From positions 117,076 to 181,075 of the forward strand of contig JALQPE010002265.1 in assembly GCA_030407315.1 (NCBI GenBank): a stretch of 64,000 nucleotides of DNA, written 5' to 3'. Under the pieces are notes generated by a model. It saw only the letters and a program-made list of their open reading frames with translations. It was not told the DNA's origin and made no database searches. This stretch comes from Asparagopsis taxiformis. Lineage: Eukaryota; Rhodophyta; Florideophyceae; Bonnemaisoniales; Bonnemaisoniaceae. Below, piece by piece: positions 1 to 10,700 of this stretch (position 1 is its first letter; each line of letters begins with the position of its first letter). A program made the translations under genes and the position numbers.

Positions 1-98
1 AATAAAAAAACAAATTAAGCGGCTGTCCCTAACTAGATGCTAGTTTGGCGGCTAAGTGGCGGTCACGCCCATGCTCCTTGACACGTTCGTACTTTCTC

Positions 99-2849
99 TC
101 ATAACTTGTCCAGATCTTTGCACGGCGATATCTGCATCACATGTTGTACTCCGGGTAGTTTGCTCTCCTTCCCATCTTCCTTTCTTGACTTTTGGCAAAC
201 CCGTTGTTCACCACTCCCCTCTAAACTCCCCCCCTCCAAAGCTTTTCCACTACCACTTAACGACGGACTTCTCGCCCGTTTCCGTTCGTTCCCGCCGCTT
301 TGCATCATAGGAGGCAACATCCCATATCTGCGAATCCTTGCATCCATCCCGTCCAATCCAGCCACCATCCCTTCAGTTTCCTTCTCGCTGTTCGTCGCAC
401 TGCAAATAGCGCTTAACGAATGACGATCAATATCAGATGTCTCCTTTCCAACACTCTTAACATCCATTCTTCCCTCCCCTTTCGACATCCCCGTACTTTC
501 TTCCGTAGGATTCAGCAAGGCTCCAACTCTTGCTGGTGACCTTTCATCAGGAGAGCAACCTCTCGACTCGTTTCCGGACCGAGTCGTTCCTTGATGTGTA
601 GATTGCGCTTGCCCAGCGACATTCACTTCATTCTCAGTACAATTCGTGTTGGGAGAAACTTCTCGAGACCCTGAAGAGGTAGGGTCGCCTGGTGATGAAT
701 CTCGAGTAGAAGAGCCCGTTCGGTTTGCTCCATCATCACCACTGCTATCGTTACTCGAGTTGGGATCACATTCTTGCTCTCCAGAATCACTGTTATCAAG
801 ACTCCCTCCACTTCTACTGCCTCCAGCGCCCATGTCACTAACACTTGGCCGGTCACTGCTCGAAAATCCAGCTATTCCTTCATCGCTACCTGTTCCTGAT
901 CCTGCAGAACTCCTCTGCGGATCCTGCGGAACACAACGGTTAGCCTCATCTGCTGGCGCTGTTTGTGGGCTTTTACCCCGCTCTTGTGCTGCTTCCACTG
1001 ATTCTGAAGACGCTACTTGCAAAACTTCTACTCGATGTGCCGAGCCTGTGTTTCCTTCAGCTTCTACTGCCGTTGTTTCTATCGTATCCTCTCCAACATC
1101 ACCTTCTGCTTGAGCTTCTTTCTCAGTTGTCACAATATTCGAATTACTTGTAACGTTGTTTGGCAGCGGAGGTTTTCTTCCGCGTATTATCCTTGCCCGG
1201 TGTGCACGACGCGCAGCAGCAGCACTAGCCCAACCAACAGCAGGCTGACGCTCCGGCGGCGGAGCATCTCTAGACATCATGTCTACGCAGTTTGATAACA
1301 CAAGCAGTGAATCATTTGGTCCTGGCGTACGCCTGTTATCTTTCCGCCTTGGAGCTTCTACGGTTTGATCATTTCTGTCCGTACTGTTATTACGTTGAGC
1401 AAGGTACCCAGCTTCATGCATTTCTCTTCTCTCTGAGGACCGCATCGTTTCAGAAGGCGGTTTTACAGTGGTTGGCGTACACACATCTGGTGGTACAGTG
1501 CTTGAACTAGCATTAGGTATCGTCTTGTGTGCATGTTGGTATGAGATGCATCTTGAATCGTTTTCAACGTCCGGCTGTGCGGCAGCAGCGGATTGCGACA
1601 CGGGTTTTGCTTCGGACCATTCTCCGCCTTGCACAGCCGGCACATGGACGTTGTGTGTGTTGGGATGCGCAGCAGATTGTGTACGAGGAATTTGTTGGAT
1701 GAGAGTTGCTTTCGATACAGAGTTATAGTAAGTGTTATGTGTGGCATGTGCAGCGCTGGCGCTGTCTGGGGGCGCTTCGAGCTGTGTTATATGTGGCGAG
1801 TCTTTTGACGAAGGAGTCGAAGCGCTGTGAATTGATGCACATACATTGGCGAGTACATTGGATCTTTCACTTCGTCGAGCAACGTTTCCACCAGGAACTG
1901 TTTCTGAACTTGCACCATTTGTAACACTACCACTTCCAGAACCACTGAGATTTCCATTTTCGCTACCGGCGCCACTGTCGCTACCAGTAGAGAGTACTGA
2001 TTTGGATTGCGCTGAAGCTCTGCTGCGTGGGTACGGCATAGAGGCACGCTTCTTCGGTCGTGGCGGCGGGATGTACTCACCGGTATTGTACTTTGCGACT
2101 TTTCCGAAATGCTTCTGCGCATGAGACCGTATCTGCAAGACCGTTTTGGTGCCTATGTAACTTTCTATTTTTTTCCAGTCACGGTCATAGAGCTGGAGTG
2201 CATGTAGAAATCTCGAATGTTCCTCTTGAGTCCACACTTCTCTGGACTTGGTAATGGTGTAGGGCTTGCGTGGTTTGCGCAGAGGCGTAGAAGGTGCCTT
2301 GTGATCTTCCTGTTTCGTAAGATCTGGTTGGGGGTCGGGTGGATGCTCTGGCTGCGGCTGGGACTGATGAGCAACGGCTGGTGCATGGGTTTGTTGTGCG
2401 TGCGGCGATGAAATTTGCGATTGGTATTGAATCTGGGGCTGATGCGGGATTGAAGATTGGTCTACTTGTTGCGTCGGGTGCATCGGGTCTTGCACGCGGT
2501 CGTAGGGCGGGGCTGGAGGCGGATAGCGGCGAGTGTTGTTGTCGCGTTGGTAGACGTCTTGTGGCGTGAGGGGGGCGTAGGTGTAGGAGACGGTGTGTTG
2601 GACAGGGTAGTGGATGGAGGGTCGATAGGAATGTGCGGGTGTCCATATGGATGGGGGCAAATGGGCGTAGTGAGCGGCTCCGATTGGGACGTGCGCAACG
2701 GGAGTGAGCATGGGAGTGGGGTAGACAAAGTGCGGCGGCTGGTCGGGTTGTTGGGGAGGGAAGGGAAGACGAACGGTGTGCCAGTGTGTCGGTGGGGCGG
2801 AGGACGAGTTGGGCGCGGAGGCGCCGGATGGAAGTTGGTTTGGCGTCAT
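99..2849 (-). CDS. SHAQKYF-class MYB-related transcription factor (LHY/REVEILLE-type)
   Basis: A 916-residue open frame starting at an ATG. The only folded domain is one MYB/SANT repeat at about residues 202-252 with the three spaced Trp/Tyr positions and the recognition helix SHAQKHF, the hallmark of the plant SHAQKYF class. It is followed by a proline-rich block with PPPRPKKRA and a YP motif, as seen just after the MYB repeat in LHY/CCA1 and REVEILLE proteins. The first 190 residues are rich in Pro, Gln, His and Tyr. The long C-terminal half is Ser/Thr/Gly/Asn rich and probably disordered. In plants this family binds evening-element-type DNA and acts in the circadian clock or light responses; that role here is inference. 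The single repeat excludes an animal-type R2R3 MYB. The domain is certain, the regulon unknown. Confidence 0.88.
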   Translation of the reverse strand: MTPNQLPSGASAPNSSSAPPTHWHTVRLPFPPQQPDQPPHFVYPTPMLTPVAHVPIGAAHYAHLPPSIWTPAHSYRPSIHYPVQHTVSYTYAPLTPQDVYQRDNNTRRYPPPAPPYDRVQDPMHPTQQVDQSSIPHQPQIQYQSQISSPHAQQTHAPAVAHQSQPQPEHPPDPQPDLTKQEDHKAPSTPLRKPRKPYTITKSREVWTQEEHSRFLHALQLYDRDWKKIESYIGTKTVLQIRSHAQKHFGKVAKYNTGEYIPPPRPKKRASMPYPRSRASAQSKSVLSTGSDSGAGSENGNLSGSGSGSVTNGASSETVPGGNVARRSERSNVLANVCASIHSASTPSSKDSPHITQLEAPPDSASAAHATHNTYYNSVSKATLIQQIPRTQSAAHPNTHNVHVPAVQGGEWSEAKPVSQSAAAAQPDVENDSRCISYQHAHKTIPNASSSTVPPDVCTPTTVKPPSETMRSSERREMHEAGYLAQRNNSTDRNDQTVEAPRRKDNRRTPGPNDSLLVLSNCVDMMSRDAPPPERQPAVGWASAAAARRAHRARIIRGRKPPLPNNVTSNSNIVTTEKEAQAEGDVGEDTIETTAVEAEGNTGSAHRVEVLQVASSESVEAAQERGKSPQTAPADEANRCVPQDPQRSSAGSGTGSDEGIAGFSSSDRPSVSDMGAGGSRSGGSLDNSDSGEQECDPNSSNDSSGDDGANRTGSSTRDSSPGDPTSSGSREVSPNTNCTENEVNVAGQAQSTHQGTTRSGNESRGCSPDERSPARVGALLNPTEESTGMSKGEGRMDVKSVGKETSDIDRHSLSAICSATNSEKETEGMVAGLDGMDARIRRYGMLPPMMQSGGNERKRARSPSLSGSGKALEGGSLEGSGEQRVCQKSRKEDGKESKLPGVQHVMQISPCKDLDKL

Positions 2850-3200
2850 GGCCTCGTGGGGGAGAAGCGGGTGGCGGACGTCGGTTGCTCGCGGAGGCGG
2901 CGTTGATTAGAATGCGGTGCTAAGAGTGCAGGCAGGATTTGGAGCGAACCGCCACCAAGTTTGGAGGCGGCGGGGCTGGTGGCGGATGAGAAGAATAACC
3001 CGATCGGGGCGCAATGAAGGCCTAATCTCGATGGTGGCGGTTGTGAACAATGAATCTCGCTGCAACCGAAGGGCAAGTTGTACTTGATTTTCCATTTTTT
3101 CCAACATGCTGCCGTATGATAAACTGGCGTTTCGGAGTGTATCTGCAGCTGCGACTAGTTTGAATCTTTGTGCCACTTGTCGTAATTTTATAATACTGTT
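2850..3200. other. Spacer between INO80 3' end and MYB 5' end
   Basis: This spacer holds the promoter and leader of the MYB gene. A minus-strand frame at 2907-3176 (89 residues, GTG start, ATG inside at residue 24) has a plausible helical first half (SYGSMLEKMENQVQLAL) and then loses coding character. It may be a remnant or chance frame, and no family is recognised. Confidence 0.35.
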
Positions 3201-6200
3201 CTAGCGTTCAATCTTTTCAAAATCGTTCGCAACCTTCTGTGCTACCCGCTTGGCAATGGCTAGTGTTTCCTCCCGATCCACTTGTGCACTAAACTCCTCC
3301 TCGCCCATCAGCAGTGCCGCGATATCATCAATTTCAGTGTCATTCGCAATTTCTCCTTCCGTGTTCAATCCGCCGCCCTTGATCACAAGATCATTAATAC
3401 GACTCTTCTGCTGTGCACGAATCAGCATTCTCTCTTCAATCGTTCCCCGCGAAATCAGCCGGTACACCGTTACTGGTCGCTCCTGTCCCAGCCGATGCGC
3501 ACGGTCCATTGCCTGCAAATCCTGTGTGGGATTCCAGTCGCTATCGAAGAATATCACCGTATCCGCTGCCGTTAGATTTAGTCCCACGCCACCAGCCCGC
3601 GTTGACAGAAGGAACACAAACAGTTCCTCGTTCGCTTGCCACTCCGCTACAATATCCCTCCGGTCCGCTAGTGCACTTTGCCCGTCAAGTCGCACAAACT
3701 TGAATGCCGTCTTTGCGCAATAGTCCTCCAGGATATCCAGCACTCGTGTGAATTGAGAGTAAATTAAACATTTATGACCCTCAGACTTCAACCGCCGCAA
3801 CAACGGGTCCAGTACCTTCATCTTCCCACAGTCCGCAATTAGTCGTCCTGCCTCCGGCATCTGGATTGGTGCTGTCCCCACTCGAGCACCGTAGCTACCA
3901 TCCAGGCCACGGAACACTGTGTAAACTTCTTCGCTATCCCGTCCTTCACCATCTCGTGGGAATCCAGGATATGGCAGTGCTGCCTCCTTGCTCAACAGCC
4001 ACGCCTGAGTTGCATCCCCTGGTACATACAATTCAGGCACAGGTGCTGCCACTTTCGGGATGTACACACGTGCGGCCTTCAGAAGTCGCGTGTTCCGCAC
4101 AATCAAATCAGCAGGTGATTCATGTCCAGGTACAATTATCTGCATATTTGACTTTTGCAACATCTCGCCACGTACTTCGAGTAATATCCGGTGCGATCGT
4201 CGCAGCACATTCCCACCCCATTCAGACCCCGATTGCCCTTGCGCTCCAGCATTATAAACCTGGTGCAATCTCAGTAATTCCTCATCTTGCATTGCACCGC
4301 CTGAACGCCATTCCCATGGTTCAAATCTTCTTACCATTGCTTGATGCGCCTCGGAGATCGAAAGCCCCCCGCTCAATCGTGTTATCGCAACACCGCTCGA
4401 ACTCTTGAAAAACTCGTCACCTAATCGCCTTCGCACCCAAATTCCTAATCTCTGACGCAACAAATGCTGTTTGTCGCTTCCCTCGTTTCCCAATTCTGTT
4501 AACCTTCGAGGAACCACCGCCAACACTTCTGATCGACTCACAAGTGTTACGTCTAGTGGCGGCATTGTAGAACTGTTTGCAACCAGTACGCTGGGCGGAT
4601 GAGGTACATGTGATGGTGGAGAGGGCATTTGAAATTGATACGGTGATTGTGGTACACGTCGCTCAAAAGTTTCTGGATGATTGCAGACTTTTCGGAGTTG
4701 CATGACTAGATTCATGAGCTTGCTGTTTCGGTCGCTATTGTCCTGGCCAGGACCATCAGTACCGAGTGTTCTCGATAGCTCTTCATGTGAGATATTAGAT
4801 TTGATACTCCCATACAGGTACCGCTGACGGGCAGACAATGTGCATGGTACCTGTACTTCGGTTTTAGGCGGCATTTCACTTTCTACATCCCTCTTCACAC
4901 GACGTAGCATGAAGGGATCGAGAAGAGTGCGCAATCTGGATAATGTTGTGGCATCCAACATTTTGTTGTTGTTGGCGTGACCCTCAATGTCCTTTGCGAA
5001 CCAATCTGCAAACTCGGCATGAGAGTCAAAAATTGTTGGCATAATAAAATGGAGCAGCGACCATAGTTCAGAGAGCTTGTTTTGCAACGGTGTTCCTGTT
5101 AGAAGTAGTCTGTTCCGGCAGGGAAATTGCAATAGAGCTCGCCATCTCGAAGAATGACTGTTCTTGATTGCCTGCGCTTCATCGAGGACCAAATACTGCC
5201 ATTTGACACGGTTAAAGTATTTCTCATCCATTGTAAGTGTTTCATAGCTTGTGATACAAACCTGGAATTCAGAGTCGCGTCTATACATTCTCTTGTGGCT
5301 CCAGTACTTTCGAAGCTCATTTCGATCATTTTTGTTGCCCCAGTATGGCAAAACCTTCAATTGAGGGCAGAATCGCGTCACTTCTTGTTGCCAATTGTGC
5401 AAAGTTGCCTTCGGCGAAACAACTAAAAATGGGCCCCAGTTGTCTTCCATTTCGCATAGGTATGCGAGAAAAGATATAGTCTGGAGGGTCTTGCCCAGTC
5501 CCATTTCATCTGCAAGAATTCCATTGATTCCTTGATCGTAAAGAGAGACCAGCCAAGCAAGACCGCGAAGCTGGTAATCTTTCATTTTGCAATTGAGAAT
5601 TGTTGGCTGGCGAACAGCTGCTACTTCCTTCTTGTCAGCACCTGCTAGACCGTTTTCGGCGGGCAAGGGTAACGTGCCATTTGCAGTAGCCATTGGTTTT
5701 GATCCATCTCCAATATCCATAGCATCCTTCTCTTCCTCGGTGACGCCATTCATGTCATCCATTGCTTCGCGAGCTGCTGCCCGATTTGCAGCCGCCTTCT
5801 CAGATGCTTCAATAGCAACATTCTTCTTTTCCATTGTCTCTGTATCAAACTTCTTAATTCGGGCTTGGTGTTCTTTCACTAATTCAGCAGCCTTTTCAGC
5901 GGCAATGCGCTTCAGTTCTTCATCATCTTCAGCTCCCGTGATAGCGTTAATATCAGCTGCGGCTGTCTTTTTCACGGACTTGCCTGGTTTTTTGCTCTTC
6001 TCTTCCTCTGCAGCTCTTTCTCGACCATCTGCTTCAGCAGTCGCCTTTGTCTTTGCTTGCAAAAAGGAAGAGAAGGCCTCTGACTGGCCGAGCAAAAACT
6101 TCAATTTGTTCTTCTGGCGTTGGGCTTCCCTTTCATCAGCTTCCTGTCTTCGATGCTCTTCAGCTCTTGCCATCAATTTCTTGCGTTCTTCTTGCCTCTC

Positions 6201-6875
6201 CTTGTCCTCTTTCTTCCAATAACTCAGGACATCACGCAGGATACGACGCGCCCTTCTGTGGGCGTCATCGATGACTCGAACGCTGCGAAATGCATTCTTC
6301 TTAGATTCTCTCGCACAGGCGAGAGCAATACCCTTTGCGAGACGGTTTTGGCCGGTTATAAAGTTACTACGGGCTTTGACAAGCTTGGCAATTTCACTGC
6401 ATTTGATGGCGGAGCGATAGGCTGCTGTGTAATCAATGGGACGCTGCCTGGGACGTTCAGCCTCTCTAGTGCGCTTCGCATTTCTTTCACCTATAGGTCC
6501 TGCACTGGCTGGTCGCTTCGCAGAACCATTGAGACCGTTATCTAGGCTGAATAAACGACCAGTAGTTTTGCGACCTCCCTTGAGGATCTTTTTCTTAATA
6601 ACGATTGAACCGAGTTCGCCACCAATAGACTTGTCCTTTCGACCAGCCCTGAATTTGGATTCTACACGGTCGAGGTCTCGTTCGAATGCAATCAATACCT
6701 CATGGTCATCGAATGCGAAGGGGACCATTAAAGTCGAGCCGCAGATTCGCAGGGAGGAGACATCAGTCGGGTCATCATCCTTCACCCAGTCTGCGCGCAT
6801 AGTGCGAGCTGCTAATTGGGGGTCAATGCATGTGCGGCGTATAGCACCGGCATGGGACAGAGCGCCTGTGAACAT
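3201..6875 (-). CDS. INO80: INO80-type SNF2 chromatin remodelling ATPase
   Basis: A nuclear DNA translocase that slides nucleosomes as the core subunit of the INO80 complex. From the ATG at 6875 the protein is about 1,224 residues; the open frame continues upstream but without an ATG. A Lys/Glu-rich DBINO-like region at about 150-310 is followed by the first RecA lobe with Walker A in DEMGLGKT (about residue 455) and the box II variant DEAQ (about 559). DEAQ rather than DEAH/DEGH is typical of INO80. About 250 residues of low-conservation insertion then separate the lobes, as expected for INO80/SWR1 rather than ISWI or CHD. The second lobe has STRAGGVGLNLTAADTVIF and the arginine-finger region RAHRLGQ. 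The family assignment is firm. Complex membership is inferred. Confidence 0.93.
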   Translation of the reverse strand: MFTGALSHAGAIRRTCIDPQLAARTMRADWVKDDDPTDVSSLRICGSTLMVPFAFDDHEVLIAFERDLDRVESKFRAGRKDKSIGGELGSIVIKKKILKGGRKTTGRLFSLDNGLNGSAKRPASAGPIGERNAKRTREAERPRQRPIDYTAAYRSAIKCSEIAKLVKARSNFITGQNRLAKGIALACARESKKNAFRSVRVIDDAHRRARRILRDVLSYWKKEDKERQEERKKLMARAEEHRRQEADEREAQRQKNKLKFLLGQSEAFSSFLQAKTKATAEADGRERAAEEEKSKKPGKSVKKTAAADINAITGAEDDEELKRIAAEKAAELVKEHQARIKKFDTETMEKKNVAIEASEKAAANRAAAREAMDDMNGVTEEEKDAMDIGDGSKPMATANGTLPLPAENGLAGADKKEVAAVRQPTILNCKMKDYQLRGLAWLVSLYDQGINGILADEMGLGKTLQTISFLAYLCEMEDNWGPFLVVSPKATLHNWQQEVTRFCPQLKVLPYWGNKNDRNELRKYWSHKRMYRRDSEFQVCITSYETLTMDEKYFNRVKWQYLVLDEAQAIKNSHSSRWRALLQFPCRNRLLLTGTPLQNKLSELWSLLHFIMPTIFDSHAEFADWFAKDIEGHANNNKMLDATTLSRLRTLLDPFMLRRVKRDVESEMPPKTEVQVPCTLSARQRYLYGSIKSNISHEELSRTLGTDGPGQDNSDRNSKLMNLVMQLRKVCNHPETFERRVPQSPYQFQMPSPPSHVPHPPSVLVANSSTMPPLDVTLVSRSEVLAVVPRRLTELGNEGSDKQHLLRQRLGIWVRRRLGDEFFKSSSGVAITRLSGGLSISEAHQAMVRRFEPWEWRSGGAMQDEELLRLHQVYNAGAQGQSGSEWGGNVLRRSHRILLEVRGEMLQKSNMQIIVPGHESPADLIVRNTRLLKAARVYIPKVAAPVPELYVPGDATQAWLLSKEAALPYPGFPRDGEGRDSEEVYTVFRGLDGSYGARVGTAPIQMPEAGRLIADCGKMKVLDPLLRRLKSEGHKCLIYSQFTRVLDILEDYCAKTAFKFVRLDGQSALADRRDIVAEWQANEELFVFLLSTRAGGVGLNLTAADTVIFFDSDWNPTQDLQAMDRAHRLGQERPVTVYRLISRGTIEERMLIRAQQKSRINDLVIKGGGLNTEGEIANDTEIDDIAALLMGEEEFSAQVDREETLAIAKRVAQKVANDFEKIER

Positions 6876-7400
6876 GGTGGAGCGGGCGCCATCAGCTCGC
6901 TGCGGGGGCGCTGGGGCGACATCGAAAAAAGATGCCGGCTGGCGGTGCGCGGTTGTGCTTGTGCGATGTTTCGGCCATGAGATGCGTTCGGACAAGGGGC
7001 AAGTGCAGGAATGGTGAGATAGATAGGAAGGTTGCGCGGGCCTCGTTGAAGCTAAAGCATTTATGAACAATGGCAGAAGCAGACGGTCAACTAGTCTACG
7101 GTGCGCTCCGCTCGTTTGCGTGGAATTCTACAACGCGATCGCGCTGCCGTTGTGCCATATTCCGGACCGGTCGCGGCAAATCTACAGGCCGCTCACCACA
7201 GCGTCACGGTGGCAGGCGACCAGAAGCGGCGCCTGCTGCTGGGCGACTTCATCAGCTCAAATCCTTCCTTACAGCATCTTGTCTCATGCTGACAGTACGA
7301 AAGTGATTTTTCAAATTCTTTTCAAATTTCAAGTTCAATTTCCCTCGTTGAGCTGTCTCCGCAACGCCATCGTTGCTTGCCAGCCCGACTGCCCGCAACA
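6876..7400. promoter_or_regulatory. Divergent promoter region of INO80 and a small membrane-protein gene, with a possible broken mini-gene
   Basis: The region separates two divergent genes. The plus-strand stretch 7070-7295 is GC-rich and shows coding-like codon use, but in three successive frames. An ATG at 7070 opens with MAEADGQLVYGALR, a middle piece reads EFYNAIALP in the next frame, and the last piece contains SGPVAANLQAAHH and KRRLLLGDFISS before a stop at 7295. Each change of frame would be repaired by one extra base. No family is recognised. It may be a frameshifted small gene or simply a leader. Confidence 0.35.
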
Positions 7401-7658
7401 ATGAACACCAAACAGTCCACTATCGTTGGTTGGCTCGCCTATACACTCGCTTTCGGTATCGGTGGAGGCATCGGTTACTACAAGTATTGGTACGCTCCGG
7501 GTGGGCGCAAGGATCGCGAAGAGATTGCCGATAAACAACGATCAATCGAAGCGGCACGCGAGGCAGAAGAAGAGCAAAAAATTCGCGAGCAGCGCCGACG
7601 TCAAAAACAGCTCGCACAATCCACTGCTGATCGCCCCGAAAACAACGGCTCCGCCTGA
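7401..7658 (+). CDS. Small single-pass membrane protein, unknown family
   Basis: The frame encodes 85 residues from the ATG at 7401, preceded by ACA at -3 to -1. Residues 9-30 form one hydrophobic, glycine-rich segment (AYTLAFGIGGGIGYY), directly followed by a strongly charged helix to about residue 72 (REEIADKQRS, REAEEEQKIREQRRRQ). This single anchor plus charged tail is common among small mitochondrial inner-membrane or ER proteins. There is no cleavable signal and the lysine before the helix is sparse, so the tail side cannot be decided. No homologue is recognised. It converges on the kinesin gene with 115 bp between stops. Confidence 0.65.
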   Translation: MNTKQSTIVGWLAYTLAFGIGGGIGYYKYWYAPGGRKDREEIADKQRSIEAAREAEEEQKIREQRRRQKQLAQSTADRPENNGSA

Positions 7659-7773
7659 TCAGCCTCCACTTCCACATTAGTGTCCAAATTTACATCATTA
7701 GTCAATATAACTTCTTAGCATCCTACCAATACATCAATTAAACTTCCAAGTACAAACAAACGAATAAAACTGT

Positions 7774-10700
7774 TCATGACATCCCTACCCGGCTGGCACC
7801 AGGCACGGTACCGGCACGACGAAGTGCGCCGCCGCCAGGTGCCGGTGCTGACGATGATGCCTGTTGCCCATTACGGTTTTCTGCCGGCTGCCCCGCCCTG
7901 CGAGGAGGTCTCAGAGAAGTGCTCGTGGCCGGGCGCTGAAGTCGATTTGCTGGTCGTACTTGCTTAGCTCCTACGCTGCTATCACTGTCATCAACTTCTA
8001 CACGAGATCCAAACGCGTATACTACACGTTTTCCAGGTGCTGACGGGTTTGATGCAGGTGTTTGCCGTTGCGGTCGTGAGTGAACCGTCTGGCTTCGAGG
8101 TAAAGGTGTTCTCCCCTCCAATGGGCGTCGCGGTGTCATCGTCGGTTTTGATGAATCCGTTCCAGATGATTTCCCTGAGCTCTCATCAGTAAGATGCGAT
8201 TCATCAAAACGAACTTGACGAGTACGCCCAGCAAACGTCGAAGATTGTCGTGACCGCAATGGAGTTCGCTCTGGTTTTCTTCCCAGGACACCAGGTGCGC
8301 TGGTCGGCCGATTTGTCCTGCCTGGAGTGCTTGAAACACCGCTCTCATTTTCAACGCTCTTCCCAGCATTGCGTGAGAGTTCCGATATCTTCTTTTCTCT
8401 CGCCTGTAACATAGCTTGTAATTTCTTAATTTCATTATCCTTAGACGCACCCACCTCTTTGGTCCGTTGGTTCGCTGCGCGGATCTCTGCTTGACGCTTT
8501 TCTTCTGCCGCTTTGGATTCTCGCACCGAGGCGTCACGACCCAAAGAATCCCGCCGTTGCTTTTCCTCTAATGTTCGTTTAGCTGCGCGTAGTTCAGATT
8601 CAAGAGTTCGGATTCGCGCTTGATCATCCTCCTTTTCTGCATCTCGTTTTTTCAGCTCGCGCTGAAGATTTGAAAACTTAGTTTGAATGGCTTGCAGCTC
8701 TGCTTCCTTCGATTGCAGCGCAGCCGAGCTTCGTGAATCGCCATTTCGTTCCGTCTGCCTTTTGGCAGATCCAAGTTCAACTTTTGCAACCCTTTGAGCA
8801 AACTGAAGACTCGAAAGTGTCTCAGCGCTATCAGTTTCGTCAGCAGAAACATTGACAAACATAAGAGTCTTGGAATTTCCGCCCAACGAGTCTTGTAACA
8901 AATATGTTAGACGCGAGTTTCGGTACGGAACGTGAGGTGACTTTGACAATAGCGACATAAACACGTCACCAAGCGTAGCCAGAGACTTGTTAATATGTTG
9001 TGCCTCTTTCAGCCTTTCCCCCGAAACGTTTGAGCGACTCACTCGTTCCGAACCTGCCAAATCAACAAGATACAAGACGCCGGCTTTCTTCACGCCGCTC
9101 TCAATATCCTCATTGGCAACCTTGATCTTCAAGATGAGATGTGAACGAGAGCTGTACTCGTTCATATTCGTCTTACCGTTTCTCCTATTTCTAGAACCCC
9201 GTTCCATAACGTCCCAGACAGAATCAACACTGTCGACCTCAACTTCTGTTAGATTTGGAACGTAAACACCGTTAGGAGAATTAGAATCCGGATCCTTCCG
9301 AACTTCCAGCTTGGGAGCTTTTGCTGGGTCCCCTGTTCGGACCAGATCGTGCAAATTTTCGTTGTATATTTCCATCATGGAGACAAATATAGAAACCTTG
9401 GAGTGTTCAGATCGTTCCGATGCAATGTCAAACAAATCGACTAGAGCGCGGTAGTTGACACCTCGATCATGTTCGGGTCCATTCATTGTATGCGTTTTGC
9501 CGGATCCTGTTTGCCCATAAGCGAATACACAAACATTATACCCGTCAAAAACACTGGCGACAACACCAGACGTTTCGTCGTATACTTCCCTTTGAGATGA
9601 CTTTGGCGAGAACACTCGATCAAACTCAAATTGTTTTGAGCAACATCGAATGGCGGCATTCTCACCTGTAGCTGCATCCGGAAATTCAACAGCAATCTCT
9701 GAGTTTGTTCCATCAGAGTTGGTTGCACTCTTCAGAGGCCGTACACGACAAAAGACACGTATGTTACCGCGCAGTTCCTGAACTGTGTTGAACAGCTTCC
9801 TTCTCTCCTTGAATTCGCGCTTCCATCGGTGCAGATAAGCCTGACCTAATTCTTCCAATTTAGTGATGCGATTATTACTCGCCTCGCGATTGTCCATGAC
9901 AAGCCTGACAAGTTCGGCCTGTTGCGCTTCATGAACTTCGCATTGCTCCACCATACTCTGTCTTATTTCGATGAGCTCAGTTTTAAAATCATTGCATTCC
10001 AATGCATTAGTACGACACTTTTCTTCAAGTTGATGGTTTAATTTGTCCACTTCTTCCTTCAATCGATCTCTCTCTTCAACAAATGGCTTTGTCAAGTTTG
10101 CCAAGTCGATGCGATTCATTGGACTACTATCCTCGGCAACTGAGCCTGCGAAAGACTCCTCATCCGCAGAGGCACCAAAACTCTCGTCTTGATCATCTTC
10201 GACGGCGCTATCTGACGACACTGGACTTGTTTTCTCAGGCTCTGTATGGCCTGACGAGAGCAAGTTTGGACTGGTTGATATTTCCAAACTGTTGCGTTGT
10301 CGTAAAGACATGACCTCTGATTCTCGCCGCAAAATTCTTTTCGCACTTTGGAACAGCTGCCCATCTGCCTGTTGCAATTGATCCTGCCAGGCGGTACGAG
10401 AATCTGACTCAAACTCTCTACTTTCACTGGCGGAGCTGGCTTCAATATTTGAAGTTTCGCTTGGAGGATTAGTGTCTCTTGAAACTGTATCCTCAATTCT
10501 AGAAATTTCTTCTTGCATGAACGATGGACTCATGACAGCGCGCTGGGAGACTGCAGTTTCATCGAGCGCCGTGTTGAGATTTCTTTGAACATCAGCATCA
10601 GCATCAGCATCGGCAGCGGGAGATCGATTGATGGGCAATTGTCCAGCGACCAAGCGGCCAGCGCCCATTGGGGTTTGAATCGACTGCCGTTGGGACATGC

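Noticed and set aside
5587..7017. Plus-strand frames of 193-211 codons inside INO80
   Set aside because: Antisense to the DBINO and ATPase region; Ser/Phe-rich compositions are typical of antisense to Glu/Lys/Ala-rich coding.
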